A stretch of 64,000 nucleotides of DNA. Source: Tupaia tana. Its lineage: Eukaryota; Chordata; Mammalia; Scandentia; Tupaiidae. The notes below the pieces were generated by a model. That model was not told the DNA's origin and searched no databases. It saw only the letters and a program-made list of their open reading frames with translations. The stretch covers positions 12,163,485-12,227,484 of the forward strand of contig JAKSZU010000011.1 of assembly GCA_026018925.1 (NCBI GenBank), in the 5' to 3' direction. The stretch's first letter is position 1. Each line of letters starts with the position of its first letter. Positions 1 through 10,182 of this stretch are shown one piece after another. Position numbers and translations under genes: made by a program.

Positions 1-41
1 TGCCGGTCTGAGGGCCACACTTGGTAAACACTGCTCTAGAA
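1..41 (+). repeat. MER5A-like hAT element, 3' end
   Basis: The text ctgagggccacacttggtaa resembles the terminal inverted repeat region of MER5A (hAT-Charlie MITE), cut off by the window edge. Confidence 0.6.
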
Positions 42-77
42 CAAGAAGGGGATCTTTATCATTAAAAATGAGTGGCT

Positions 78-264
78 GGGGCTGGCAGGTGGCGTGGTGG
101 TTAAGGCACTGATTCCTACATGGCTCACCATGGTTCGAGTCCCAGACCTGCTAACTTGCTTTCTCACTTTCCCTTCCTCTCCCTTCCATCTCTCTCTGAT
201 CAAATTAAACAAATAATAACAGCAAATAAAATTAAATGAATAAATAATTTTTTAAAAAAAGAGT
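78..264 (+). mobile_element. SINE-D (short tRNA SINE)
   Basis: The head ggggctggcaggtggcgtgg, a B box ggttcgagtcc, then directly ctttctcactttccc, a pyrimidine run and an A/T-rich tail of aaataa units. It lacks the middle block found in SINE-A. It resembles my memory of AfroSINE. Confidence 0.8.
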
Positions 265-460
265 GACCCGCCATAGTGGTACAGGTGGTTGGGTGCCACG
301 GTGTGCTACTGGGGCCACACCGAAAGGTTCAAGGTTCAGATCCCAGGTTGACTTGAACATGCCAGGCCTGCCTGCAGGTACATTCATGGTCCTGGCTAGA
401 AGGCTGCAGGAGGGGGTGGAGCCATGACAGGACCCTGCTGTAAGGAGTAGTTCCAGGACT
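265..460 (+). mobile_element. SINE-B copy, diverged
   Basis: A tRNA-like head with ggttcagatcccaggttgac, then cctggctagaaggctgcagg and a ggagccatgacaggaccctgctg block matching the SINE-B core (ctggctgaggctgg... catggcatgaagaccctgttgg). It follows the tail of the SINE-D copy directly. Confidence 0.55.
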
Positions 461-599
461 CGACTGTTCAGGTGCAAAGACCCCTTGTTTCTGAGTAATC
501 CTGCGAGGGGAGTGTACCATTGTCTCCGATGTTATTTATTTTTGCCTGCCAAAGCACAAGTAATGTTTATTTTTTTCAATTGTCACACAGAAAAGTCGA

Positions 600-1215
600 C
601 TCTAGCTTATGGTTCTATGAATTTTAACACATGTAACCCTGCCACTCCCCGACTCCCAGTCAGACGCCGACATTCCATTATTCCAAGCCCTTCCCTTCTG
701 CTGTTTCTTTGCTGTCTGCACCCCTACCCCTGCATGGGTCACTCTCCACCCCACACTTGTGTCTTTCGGAGAACATTGTGCACATGGAACCGGACAGTAT
801 GTAACCTTTGGAGACTGGCTTCTCGGCGGATGATGCCTTTGAAATCCATCTGAGTTGGTGCATGGCAGTCGTCCCTTGTGGCTGGTGAGTGGTCTTCCAT
901 TGGGTGGCCGTCTCTCAGTTTTGTTCATCCTTCCCTGTTGACAACCTTTGGGATCGTTTCTGGTGTGGGGTTATGATGAATAAAGTTGCTAGGAGGATTC
1001 GTGTAGAAGACCTTATGTGGATGTATGTTTTAATTTCTCTTGGATAAATCAATACGTAGGCGTAGGAGTGCTGGATTAGAGTGTTGGTCTGATGTTCTAG
1101 GAAACTGCCAAACTGCTCTCCAGACGGTGTTCATTCCCACTGGCAGGGCATGAGAGAGTCCCATTGTTCCACATCCTTGCCCACACTGGGTACTGTCAGT
1201 CCTCCTGCAGTTAAG
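600..1215 (-). mobile_element. L1M 3' fragment
   Basis: On the + strand it carries the familiar L1M 3'-region signature in reverse: tgtaacctttggagactggc, tcttccattg, tatgatgaataaagttgct, tttaatttctcttgg and ctgccaaactgctctcc, ending near tccacatccttgcccacac. It is old and diverged. Confidence 0.75.
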
Positions 1216-1234
1216 TCGTTCTAGATTACACTTC

Positions 1235-1516
1235 GTTTTTTTTTTTTTTTTTCTTTTTCTTTTGGAGAGGTTTTTGCTATAGGGCGTGTGCGCTCACCAG
1301 ACAGAGAGAGAGAGAGACAGAGAGACAGAAAGAGAGAAATCACCCCCCAGGGGGGATGGCCACGCTGCAATCCCTTCTCCTCCATTCTCCTCTCGGGATC
1401 TTGGGCACGCACGCACATGCGCCTGGCGTGAGTTTAAGCCACCGGGTCCGGGACTCAAACCGCGGTCAACTACGTGGGAGTCCAGCAACATAGCCATTGC
1501 GCTAACTGCTGGTCCC
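1235..1516 (-). mobile_element. SINE-A, young copy
   Basis: A full-length copy read tail first: poly-T, tttttgctatagggcgtgtg, a (cagagagaga) run, caccccccaggggggatgg, ccttctcctccattctcctc, cgggatcttgggcacg, then the B box in reverse (ggactcaaacc) and ctaactgctggtccc. The flanks acacttcgttt and acacttcattt form the TSD. It is inserted at the end of the L1M fragment. Confidence 0.92.
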
Positions 1517-1530
1517 ATCACACTTCATTT

Positions 1531-2300
1531 TGAGATATATCAGTGAGACCAAGAAGGGCTTGGAGCATTTCCCAAGGTCCCCAGCCTCTTGGTGGCTCCT
1601 GGAAGATTAGAATCTTTCTGGTGATTGGGAGGGTGTGCGCTGGGTGACTGTGCTGCGTGAAAGCCCCAGAGAGGCACCCCATGAGCTGCGTCTGAGCACC
1701 GGTCGCTCATTGCGGCCTTCGGGGAAATCCATGGGGAACACGGTGTGAGGAGGTGGTGAAGAAGGAAAGGTGCCCATCCTAGAATCATAGAGGGAGAGGC
1801 ACTGGACTGCTTCCTGCAAACACACCTCTACTTATTTCACAGCTGAGGCTCAGAGAGGTAAAGCAGTCGGGCAGGTGCCACTCAGCTAACTGGCGGCATT
1901 TTGACTCTGCTTATGGCAGGCAGAGACAGAAGGCCACCTGTGTTTCCAGAAGCATCCTTAGAAATAGCGCTGGGGCCACAGACTGCTTCCCCTGGGTGCC
2001 TGACAGGGTAGAGCTTTTGCAAGTTGATATACACGGTTAGGGCATCACACTCCCTCCACGTCTTGGCCCAGGGTCCGCTCCAGGCAGGAGTGTCTGCAGG
2101 AAGGAGCGTGTGCAGGGGTGAGGGCTCCAGCTGACTTCAGAGCTGGTGACTTACTAGGGAGGAGGCCGTTCATCAAGACCAGGCACTTCTCCGGAGGCCG
2201 TCCCACCCGCCCTCGGGGGGGACGGGGCCCAGCTGCCCTGGAAGGCTGTGGACATGCTTTCTCGATTGCAGAATACTTCTCTTTCATTTTGAATATCATT
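1531..2300. other. Mostly single-copy intron
   Basis: Apart from the MIR fragment I see no repeat or exon here. A CG-rich patch (about 2185-2240) precedes the X-box region. Confidence 0.5.
1840..1915 (-). repeat. MIR fragment
   Basis: cagctgaggctcagagaggt followed by gcaggtgccactcagctaac is the reverse complement of the MIR core (cctctgagcctcagtt). Confidence 0.6.
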
Positions 2301-2306
2301 TGTTTG

Positions 2307-2320
2307 GTTGCCACGGCAAC
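2307..2320. promoter_or_regulatory. Perfect RFX X-box-type inverted repeat
   Basis: GTTGCC-AC-GGCAAC: two perfect half-sites with a 2-bp spacer, the consensus dimeric site for RFX winged-helix factors. It lies in single-copy DNA outside any recognised repeat. Whether it is bound is not known from sequence. Confidence 0.55.
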
Positions 2321-3640
2321 GTCAAGTCTCTATTTTAATGCTAACCTGCGTGGCTGCAACGTTCTATATATAAATGCTGCTTTGCACAGTGAATTAGCCG
2401 ATGCCATGGGGAGGCAGCGGATGTGCACATGGTGGCAGACAATGACCAGGGTGTCAGATTTGCATGAGGACGGACTGTGGGGCTGAGGTGAGTTGGAACC
2501 AGGGCGCTTCTGGCTGTCTTTGGTGCAGATACCCGAAGCTAGCTGGAGCAGACTGAATGCGAGGCGGCCGGCCACTCCTGCGGGGGAGAAGCTTTCCTTT
2601 AGCCCTTGCTGGGCTGGAGTTTGGCTTTGCTTTGGAGAAACATGGGGTGCTGCTTCTGTGTCCCTGCATAGCTCCCCTCCTCAGGCGTTCACTGCGTCTA
2701 GCTGTACTGGAAGCCTAGAAGGCTCTGGAAAAAAAAAAAAAAGAGAGAGAGAAAGCCCCTTGTGCAGGAGAGAGGTCTGAGATGAGTCCCAAGGAAGTGA
2801 GTGTGTCCTGGTTTCCCTAGCTTTGCCTGGGTTTCCTGTTTTGGATCTTCCCCTTCTCAGTTTTGCCTTCTTTCAATTCCCCAGTATGACCAGTTCCTGT
2901 CGGGGGATAGTGGCTCCCAGTGGTGTGGAGAATTCTCAGAAGTCTGGATAGGTCTTTGGGGACTGGCAGTTATGGCTCCCCCTGGCTCTAGGTGAGGGAG
3001 GAGCCCAGAGAGGTGCCATCACTGCCCAGTGTCCCTCAGCCTGTTGGGGAGAGACGGGATGGGAAACGGGGCCCATGCCGACGTTCCCACTCACTCCTCT
3101 GTGCCCGTTCGGCAGGTCAGGGCTGTGCGTGTGTGTGTGTGCGCACGTCACTGACAGGAGCCCAAGATGCCAGCATGCACGGCGATGGCCCTTTCTGGAG
3201 TCACAAGCCGGGGGCGTGTAATGAACGCAGGATTATGTAACAGGGTCCAGGAGCTGGGGAGGGTTCTGAAAAGCACGTGGAGGTTGGTGTCTGGGGAACT
3301 CGGTTCCGTGTGGAGTCAGCCACTCTCTGTCTGTCTGTGCGATGGCCTTGTCAGTTGCCCTGTCTATGCACGGGGTGCTGGTCTCTTCCCCCACATTATG
3401 GTGTATCAGCGTCATGGCAGGTGACAGTGACCAGTCTGCCATGGGGCATGAGGTGTCTGTGAGCAGAGCGGATTGCAAACCTAGGTGTCCCCTAGGTGTC
3501 GGCCACAGCTCTGCTCCCCTGTAGCTGGAAGAGAGTGGGGCCAGCCTCTAGGACATTGGCTGAGCCAGAGTGGTTCTCGGAAGATTGGGTTTCCTGGCAC
3601 GGTGTGAAACATGTACACTTTTACATGTGTTGGAATGTTT
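2321..3640. other. Single-copy intron, no feature recognised
   Basis: It contains a 13-A run near 2730 and a short (GT)n at about 3128-3142. No repeat family or exon is evident. Confidence 0.5.
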
Positions 3641-3645
3641 CATTT

Positions 3646-3900
3646 GGGGGCTAGCCAGTGGCATGTTGGTGAAGGCAGCTGGATCCCACGTGGGCAACTG
3701 TGTAGTTCAAGTCCCACACCCAGCGGCTTGAAGAACATGTGAGGCACATGTGCGTGCCCAAAATCCTGAGAGGAGACTGGAGAAGGGATTGTGGCATGGT
3801 CATCCCCGCTGCGGGGTGCTTTCTCACTTTCCCTTTCTCTCTTTCTCTCTTTTTCTTGTGAGCGCACATACCATGTAGCAAATTTTAAAAAAGAAAGAAA
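3646..3900 (+). mobile_element. SINE-A, older copy
   Basis: Head ggggctagccagtggcatg, agttcaagtccc B box, gagaggagactggagaaggg core, ctttctcactttccctttct and an A-rich tail. The 5' flank ggaatgtttcatttggg recurs after the next SINE, so the two sit in one target. Confidence 0.85.
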
Positions 3901-3909
3901 AGGAATGTT

Positions 3910-4173
3910 GAGACCAGCGGTAGCATAATGGCTACGCCACTGGACTCCCATGTAGTCGACCATAGCTCGAGTCCCGGACCCAGTGGCTTAAACTCATGCC
4001 GGGTGCGTATGTATATGTGCCCAAGATCCCGAGAGGAGAATGGAGGAGAAGGGATTGCGGCGTGGCCATCCCCCCTGGGGGGTGATTTCTAACTTTCTGT
4101 CTCTCTCTTTCTGGCAAGCACACGCGCCCTATAGCAAAAACCTTTAAAAAAGATAAAAAAGAAAGAAAGAAAA
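3910..4173 (+). mobile_element. SINE-A
   Basis: Head gagaccagcggtagcataatgg, B box gctcgagtccc, full core with atcccccctggggggtgatt, tail of aaagaaagaaa. It is flanked by ggaatgt; the distal flank ggaatgtctcatttggg (4174-4189) matches 3632-3648. Confidence 0.92.
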
Positions 4174-4229
4174 GGAATGTCTCATTTGGGCTCCCTCTCT
4201 CAAAAAATCAAACAGTCCCCAGACAGGAA

Positions 4230-4344
4230 GTACTTAGAAAAGTTTGTGGAAAAATGGATTCAAAGTACGAGTTTAGTTTGGTGCCAGACATTTTACAAAC
4301 CTATGCATAGTTTATTCAGGATATGTCGTTTCCATGAACTTTGT
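4230..4344 (+). mobile_element. RTE/BovB-like tail element, copy 1
   Basis: ggaaaaatggattcaaagta, gagtttagtttggtgcc, then tatgcatagttt and ccatgaacttt. It shares this order with 14451-14561 and, inverted, 24209-24312. Assignment to RTE is from remembered BovB/RTE 3' ends, which carry similar catgaactt/atggaattaaa motifs. Confidence 0.5.
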
Positions 4345-5141
4345 CAAGACACTGCCCCTCCATGTTCTACATGTGTTGAATCCAAAGATTTGGACCCTGT
4401 TTTTGAAAACATTTATACGATTAAAATCTGTGTGCCTGTGAATGGTTCACCGTTCTCAGGGGCTGGGGGATTTGGGTTTGAGAGGATCCACTTCTACCTG
4501 GGCAATTCAAAGAAAGTTCATGAAGGAATCCTGCATAAGAATTGTGGCTCAAGATAGACGTAAAGGAAGAGGTTCTAAAAAGAGATGGCCGGGACCAGTG
4601 AGTTTCAAACGTGAGTTGTGAGTCACGCCGCACCAGTCAGCTTAAAACCAGAATGGGAAGCTGTCAGCGCGTGGCATGAGCATTCAACATAAAGCTTCAG
4701 CGTTGTGTGACTGCTGGGGGGAGGAGCTTCATATGATTTTTCATGTCAACTTAAGAGAAAAACTGAGGCAACGTGTGTAAAGCAAAAGGAGTTTTTTTGG
4801 GCCAGGGTTGAGGACGACGCCCGGACACCGCAATATCCACGTAGTCTGGATATGGGTACCAAGGTCTCACAGATCTCAGGAGGCTTTTGAAGGCAAAATG
4901 CATCAGGGGTGTGCGTAAGGGGGGGTGTTTACATCACCGTTTGGGGATTGGTAACTAGGGTGAGTGGACGCTGCCCTTTGCTATTGGCGTCATTGTTGGC
5001 ACCAGTTGTTATCAGTTGGACAGGGATTTCTGGGCGGGTACCTTGGCAGAGTATTCCTGGCGACCATGTTTGTGATCAAGCGTACTTGGGTGAGAAGCAC
5101 CTCCTGTGTGACTCATATAGTCAGGGTTTATCACAAGTTGA
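4345..5141. other. Single-copy intron, no feature recognised
   Basis: I see no exon or classified repeat. An open frame crosses the RTE-like segment (4177-4557) but has no family signature. Confidence 0.45.
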
Positions 5142-5158
5142 CACAAACGACTCCATTT

Positions 5159-5349
5159 TTTTTTTAAAAAAATTACTTAGTTATTTAAATTTATTTACTA
5201 TGATTACTTATTTTTCAACTTGACCAGAGAAAGAGAGACACAGAGAGAGAAAGGAAAAGTGAGAAAGCAAGCTGCCAGGTCCAGGACTCGAACTGCAGTC
5301 AGCCATGTGGGAGTCCAGTGCTTTAACAACCATACCAACTGCCAGCCTC
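5159..5349 (-). mobile_element. SINE-D, minus copy
   Basis: A/T tail, ttgaccagagaaagagagac, gaaagcaagctgccaggtcc, reverse B box ggactcgaact and ccataccaactgccagcc. It is joined tail-to-head to the SINE-A at 5350. The pair is flanked by cacaaacgactccattt (5142-5158) and cacaaatgactccattt (5585-5601). Confidence 0.85.
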
Positions 5350-5584
5350 CCTTTTTTTTTTTCTTTAATTGGTAACAGGTGTGGATGCTTACTAAAGAGA
5401 CAGAGCAGAGAGAAGGTAAAGGAGAAAGCACAATCCCTTCTCCATTTCTCCATCTTTCCGGGACTTTGCGCATATGTACATATGATCCTGGTGTGGTTTT
5501 CAAGCCGTCAGGGCTGCTGGCACTCAAACTATGGTAGGCCATGTGGATTCCAGCTCTCGTAACCAGTAGGCTATGAGGATGGCC
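5350..5584 (-). mobile_element. SINE-A, old diverged copy
   Basis: T-rich start, ttggtaacaggtgtggatgc, aatcccttctccatttctcc, gtggttttcaagccgtcagg, aggccatgtggattccagc, aggatggccc. It lacks the C/G palindrome of young copies. It shares a 17-bp TSD with the adjoining SINE-D. Confidence 0.75.
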
Positions 5585-5601
5585 CACAAATGACTCCATT
5601 T

Positions 5602-6173
5602 GACTCTGACAACTTTTACATTCCTGTGTGTCAGACTTTCAAAAAAGAGTTTGTCTATAGCTGGTCTGGAGTGGTGGCCGAACAGGCCTGAACTCTCTCC
5701 TAGAGGTGGCTGTTCATTTCCTTTTCCAAGGAGAGCTGGCATGCCTAGTGAGGGAGGCACAGGTTTCTGGTGAAGAGTAAGGCCTTCGCTCGAGAAACTG
5801 ATGTGGTGCAGTGATGCCCAGGGACCGGCAGACCACGTGGGGAGCGGGAGGTCTGGGACTGTCAGAAGACCTCCCCGAGAGCAGAATGAGAAGGACACCT
5901 GCATTCTTGCAGTGACTGTCCCAACTCTAGGCTTTTCCTAGCTGCCCCAGAACACATGTGGTTCCTGCAGGTCGGAATTCCATACCCTGCCCGTGTGGTG
6001 CGATCCAACCCTCTGGCTCACCCCCAGCCCTAAGTTCCCAGGGCTCTGGCTTCCAGTTGCCAGGTCTCGCTGCCCTTGGGAATCTCTCTGCTTACTGCCT
6101 CGACTGTCATCTCACCGTCAGACCTGCAGACGTGTGTCTGTCCACTCCCAGGCCACTGCTCTTGGCTCACCTC
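5602..6173. other. Single-copy intron, no feature recognised
   Basis: No repeat, exon or notable motif found. Confidence 0.5.
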
Positions 6174-6190
6174 CTCAATTCCAGAAATCT

Positions 6191-6489
6191 CTTTTTTTGG
6201 AGAGGTTTTTGCTAGGGCGTGTGCACTTGCCAGAAGGACAGAGAGAGACAGAGAGACAGAAAGTGAGAAATCACCTCCCGGGGGGGATGGCCATGCCACA
6301 ATCCCTTCTCCTCAATTCTCTTCTCGGGATCTTGGCCATAGGGCAGGCGCCACCACGCCCCTCTTCTCGAGATCTTGGGCATGCACGTGCATGCACCTGG
6401 CGTGAGTTTAAGCCACCGGGTCCAGGACTCGAATCGCGGTCGGCTACATGGGAGTCCAGTGACATAGCCATTACACTAACTGCTGGTCC
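6191..6489 (-). mobile_element. SINE-A with internal duplication
   Basis: A young full-length copy with a perfect 17-bp TSD ctcaattccagaaatct (6174-6190 and 6490-6506). It is about 43 bp longer than its relatives because a 22-bp block, ctcttctcgggatcttgg..., occurs at 6318-6339 and again at 6361-6382, separated by a GC-rich 21-bp insert. Confidence 0.93.
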
Positions 6490-6506
6490 CTCAATTCCAG
6501 AAATCT

Positions 6507-6776
6507 TCATCTTCTCTCAGCAGACTAGATGCGAGGCCTTGCCCTCTGACCTCTCCATCTCCCTCTCCCAGGTTCCTGGTGCCTGGTGGTGCACCTGTGT
6601 TATTTCCTTGGCCCGTCTAGCTGCCTCCCACATCAGCTGAGAGGGTACCAGTGTTTCCAGAGACCAAGCAGGGCAGTCTTTCTAGGGTTCTTTCTGCCCC
6701 CAGAAACCTTATCTTGTGCTTCCCTCCCAAGGAAGGTTAGGTTCAGGCGGGGGGAGCATCTAGACTCCAGAGTGGA
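6507..6776. other. Single-copy intron between two SINEs
   Basis: Nothing recognised. Confidence 0.5.
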
Positions 6777-6790
6777 ACAAAACTGGGCCC

Positions 6791-7033
6791 ATGTTGAGAC
6801 CAGCAGATGGTTTAATGGTTATGTTCAGGACTCCCATGTAGTAAACTGCAGTTCGAGTCCCAGACCCAGAAGCTTAAAACTCACGCCGAGTACATGCGTG
6901 TGTGTGCCCAACATCTCAAGAGGAGAGTGGAGGAGAAGGAATTGTTGCATGGTCACGCCCCCCAGGGGGGTAATTTCTCGCTTTCTGTCTGTCTCTTTGG
7001 TGTGCCCTATAACAAAAATCTCTTTCTTTAAAA
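6791..7033 (+). mobile_element. SINE-A
   Basis: Head gagaccagcagatggttta, B box gttcgagtccc, ggagagtggaggagaagg core, ccccccaggggggtaat palindrome and shortened 3' part. Perfect 14-bp TSD acaaaactgggccc at 6777-6790 and 7034-7047. Confidence 0.92.
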
Positions 7034-7047
7034 ACAAAACTGGGCCC

Positions 7048-7788
7048 GCGTTTGCAGCCCTTGGAGGGTGTTTACAGGTTCCCTGGAAACTGGCATCCAG
7101 CTGGCCCACCGGGGGTCGGTTGAAGGAGGTCTGGGCTGAAGAGACATGCTGATTGATACTCTCCATTTTGGGTAGCAGAATTCAATTGTCTAAAGCTAGG
7201 GAACCCCTCTTCAAATGACTGCTTCTGTGGACACCGACAGCTAAAACCAGGGGTTGCACAGGATGGCCTGCAGGCAAATCAAGTGCCGGACCGTGGGGTG
7301 TTTTTGTTGTTTTGTTTCTGCTTTTTGCCCATGGTTTCATTTCAAAAAATTTGAATTGGCTGCTAACATGTGAAGATTAGCAGGGTTGACATTAAATATT
7401 CAGATTTCCGACTTCGCTTGCAAAGACGAGATGCTCTGGCCACACCCGGCCTGCCACCCTGAATGGCAGCCATGCGCTGGTGATGCCGGTGGGTTTTCCA
7501 GTTTGCCACAGTCCCCACCCGTCTCTGCTGTCCCCAGCACTGAGGCCAGTTCCGGAGCCGTTGCCATTATTCATTTCATTTGGGATCCTTTTCTTAGGGT
7601 TCAAGGAAATGTGAAATATGGTTTTTGCACCCTTGTCTATAAAAACAAGGGAAAATCAGAGGGGCCTGCTTTCGAAAACAGTGCTGAAGAGCCTGAAGTG
7701 GATTTATCAGTCTTGGAAAGATTGATTTTTCTCTGGGTTCAGAGGTAGATTTAGAACAGACTTAGTTTGTTGTTGCTCTTGGAAGACA
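7048..7788. other. Single-copy intron
   Basis: No classified repeat or exon. Its sequence looks unlike the surrounding repeats and might include conserved non-coding DNA; alignment would be needed to tell. Confidence 0.45.
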
Positions 7789-7962
7789 TCAGTGGTTCTC
7801 AGACTGCGGTGTCTAAACCTTCAGCCACTGCCTCTCTGGGGAGCTTGTGAGAAATGCAGATTTCAGGCACCACCCAGACCTACGGAATCAGAACCGTGGG
7901 CCCAGCAGGCTGTGTTCTAACGCTCCTTCTGATGCAAACTGAGGTTTAAGATCTGCTGCGTT
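7789..7962 (+). mobile_element. MER5A-type hAT MITE
   Basis: Starts cagtggttctcagactgcgg, has gagcttgtgagaaatgcaga, caccacccagacctacggaa, and ttctgatgcaaactgagg. These follow the MER5A order from its terminal inverted repeat onward. Confidence 0.75.
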
Positions 7963-9344
7963 GACGCTCTGGGTGTGGAGAGGATGGCTGTTACTTTCCT
8001 TCCCTTTAAGACCCTGAGAGGAAGGAAGGCGAGCATCCCCAGGCAGAGAGGGAGTTAAGGGTCTCATCCCCGTGCCCTTCTGAGGGCTGAGCATGCTGAG
8101 AAGCATGGAGGGATCCTTCCAGCTTACGAGACCTCAGCAGTCCCAGTCCCTTTTGTCTCGTCACCAGCCACTCAGCACTTTCATCCCTGGATGCCGCTGA
8201 GGCCACGTTGGGAACAAGCCTGATGCCTCCAACTGTCCTGGAGAGAGGGACCCTGGGCTTCCTTTCCCTGGGACGGGTGGCAGGTGATCCTAGCCAACAA
8301 GGCCAGGGGACTGCATCATGCCAAGAAGGGCCAGGTTGGCTATTTGAGCTTATGAAGGGTGACTAGGCCACCAGCAGTTGGGAGTCCAGAGGTGGAAATG
8401 GCAAGCCAGTCTATGAGCAGCATATGGGCAAGAACTTATTACATATGCACGTATCAAATCTAGTATTGGTAACTTGGACTGGCGGTCACAGACGGTCCCT
8501 TGGCCTCCTCCAGCTTTCTCTCTGGCTAAAGGCTTTTATTACTTTAGTGGCCAGTCTACGTGAGCCAGGAAGCTCAGTCTTTTCTGTCCGTATTTACTTA
8601 CAGAGCAATAGGCCCCACGAAGCTCACTTTGAAGACCTCGTCTAAGACCTTGGTGATTTATTTCTCCCTGGTCCATTTTATTTATTTGTGATTTGGGGGT
8701 CCCTTGACATAATTTGTGATGTATCTGAGACCCCCTTCTAATGTTAAAATGAGCATGAGTAGTGCTTAGATCTCCACCCTGGTCTCCCTCACTTCCTCTC
8801 CCCTCGCCACCCTGGAGTCTGGGTGACCCCAGGAAAGTAAGAAACCCACTTACTAGGTGAGCTGACAGATCGTAAGCAGAGACTGGGGAGAACCCCATCT
8901 ATTCAGCATATATTTACTGGGGACATTGTCTTTATCTGGGGACAGATCCGAGCAGAACTCTATTGCTCTTACAGAGCTCAGGTGACTTCTTCTGCTCATC
9001 ATAGACACCCCAAAGAGAGAAGCCCTGGAGGTGAGCTGTGGACAGCACCCATGGGAGGAAAAGGTGGGCTGGGGTGGGCTGATCTCCCCTCTACCCCCCA
9101 CAGCCCAGAGTGAGGAGCCTGGTCACCACACAGAGCAAGGTGGGCCCCCTTCTGGGCTGGAGAGCTGGCCCCCAGCTTCCAGGATTCAGCCAAGATGGGC
9201 AGGGCTTCGTGGTGGATGATCATGAGAGCTGAACCTCTAACCGGCTCTGCTCTGGCTTTGCAGAATAGGCAGGGGCTGCCTACTGGAGCCCCAGGCTCTG
9301 CCAGCTTCCAGCAAAGTAAGACACTACTCAGTGGACACCATTCT
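7963..9344. other. Single-copy intron, no feature recognised
   Basis: I found no repeat family or exon in this stretch. G/C content is moderately high with no CpG cluster. Confidence 0.5.
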
Positions 9345-9356
9345 AGGGTGTCTTTT

Positions 9357-9638
9357 ATTTATTTATTTATTTGAGAGGTTTTTGCTATAGGGTACATGCG
9401 CTCGCCAGAAAGACAGAGACAGAGAGAAGACAGAGACGGAGAGACAGAAAGCAAGAAATCACCCCCCCCCGGGGGGGATGGCCACACTGCAGTCCTTTCT
9501 CCTCCATTCTCCTCTCATGATCTTGGGCATGCACACACATGTGCCTGTTGTGAGTTTAAGCCACCGGGTCCAGGACTCGAACTATGGTCGGCAACATGGG
9601 TGTCCAGCAACATAGCCATTATGCCTACTGCTGGTCCC
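9357..9638 (-). mobile_element. SINE-A, tandem unit 1
   Basis: Tail of (tttatt)n, ttttgctatagggtacatg, C9G7 palindrome at 9462-9477, and ctgctggtcccac end. First of three head-to-tail SINE-A copies between flanks agggtgtctttt (9345-9356) and agggtgtcgttt (10171-10182). Confidence 0.92.
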
Positions 9639-9910
9639 ACATTTATTATTTTTTTAAGAGAGTTTTTTTGGTTATAGGGTGCATGCACTCACCAGAGAGT
9701 CAGAGAGAGAAAGAGAGACAGAAAGTGAGAAATCACCCTCTGGGAGGGATAGCCATGTCACAATCCCTTCTCCTCCATTCTCTTCTCAGGGTTTTGGGCA
9801 TGCACACACACATGCCTGGGATGAGTTTTAAGTTACCAGGTCCTGGACTTGAACTGCGGTCGACTACATGGAAGTCCAGTGATGTAGCCATTACACCATC
9901 TACTGGTCCT
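9639..9910 (-). mobile_element. SINE-A, tandem unit 2
   Basis: More diverged than unit 1: the palindrome is decayed (caccctctgggagggat). Ends tctactggtcct, then unit 3 begins. Confidence 0.9.
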
Positions 9911-10169
9911 GTCTTTCTTTTTTTTTTAATCCTAAGAGAGATTTTTGCTACCGGGTTGGTGTGCTTGCTGGAGAGACAGACAGAAAGAGAGAAATCACCC
10001 CCATGGGGGATAGCCATATCGCATTCCCTTTTCCATTCTCCTCTCAGGATTTTGGGCATGCACCCACACATGCCTGGTGTGAGTTTCAAGCCACCAGGTC
10101 TGGGACCCCAACCATGGTCAGCCATGCGAGAGTCCAGCGACGTAATCATTACTCCATCTGCCGGTCCCC
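9911..10169 (-). mobile_element. SINE-A, tandem unit 3
   Basis: Diverged: caccccatgggggatagcc and a shortened (cagagagaca) run. Ends tctgccggtccccc just before the distal TSD at 10171. Confidence 0.9.
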
Positions 10170-10182
10170 CAGGGTGTCGTTT

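Noticed and set aside
5993-6640. A 215-codon open frame
   Set aside because: Its middle is a SINE-A; the flanks have no family similarity.
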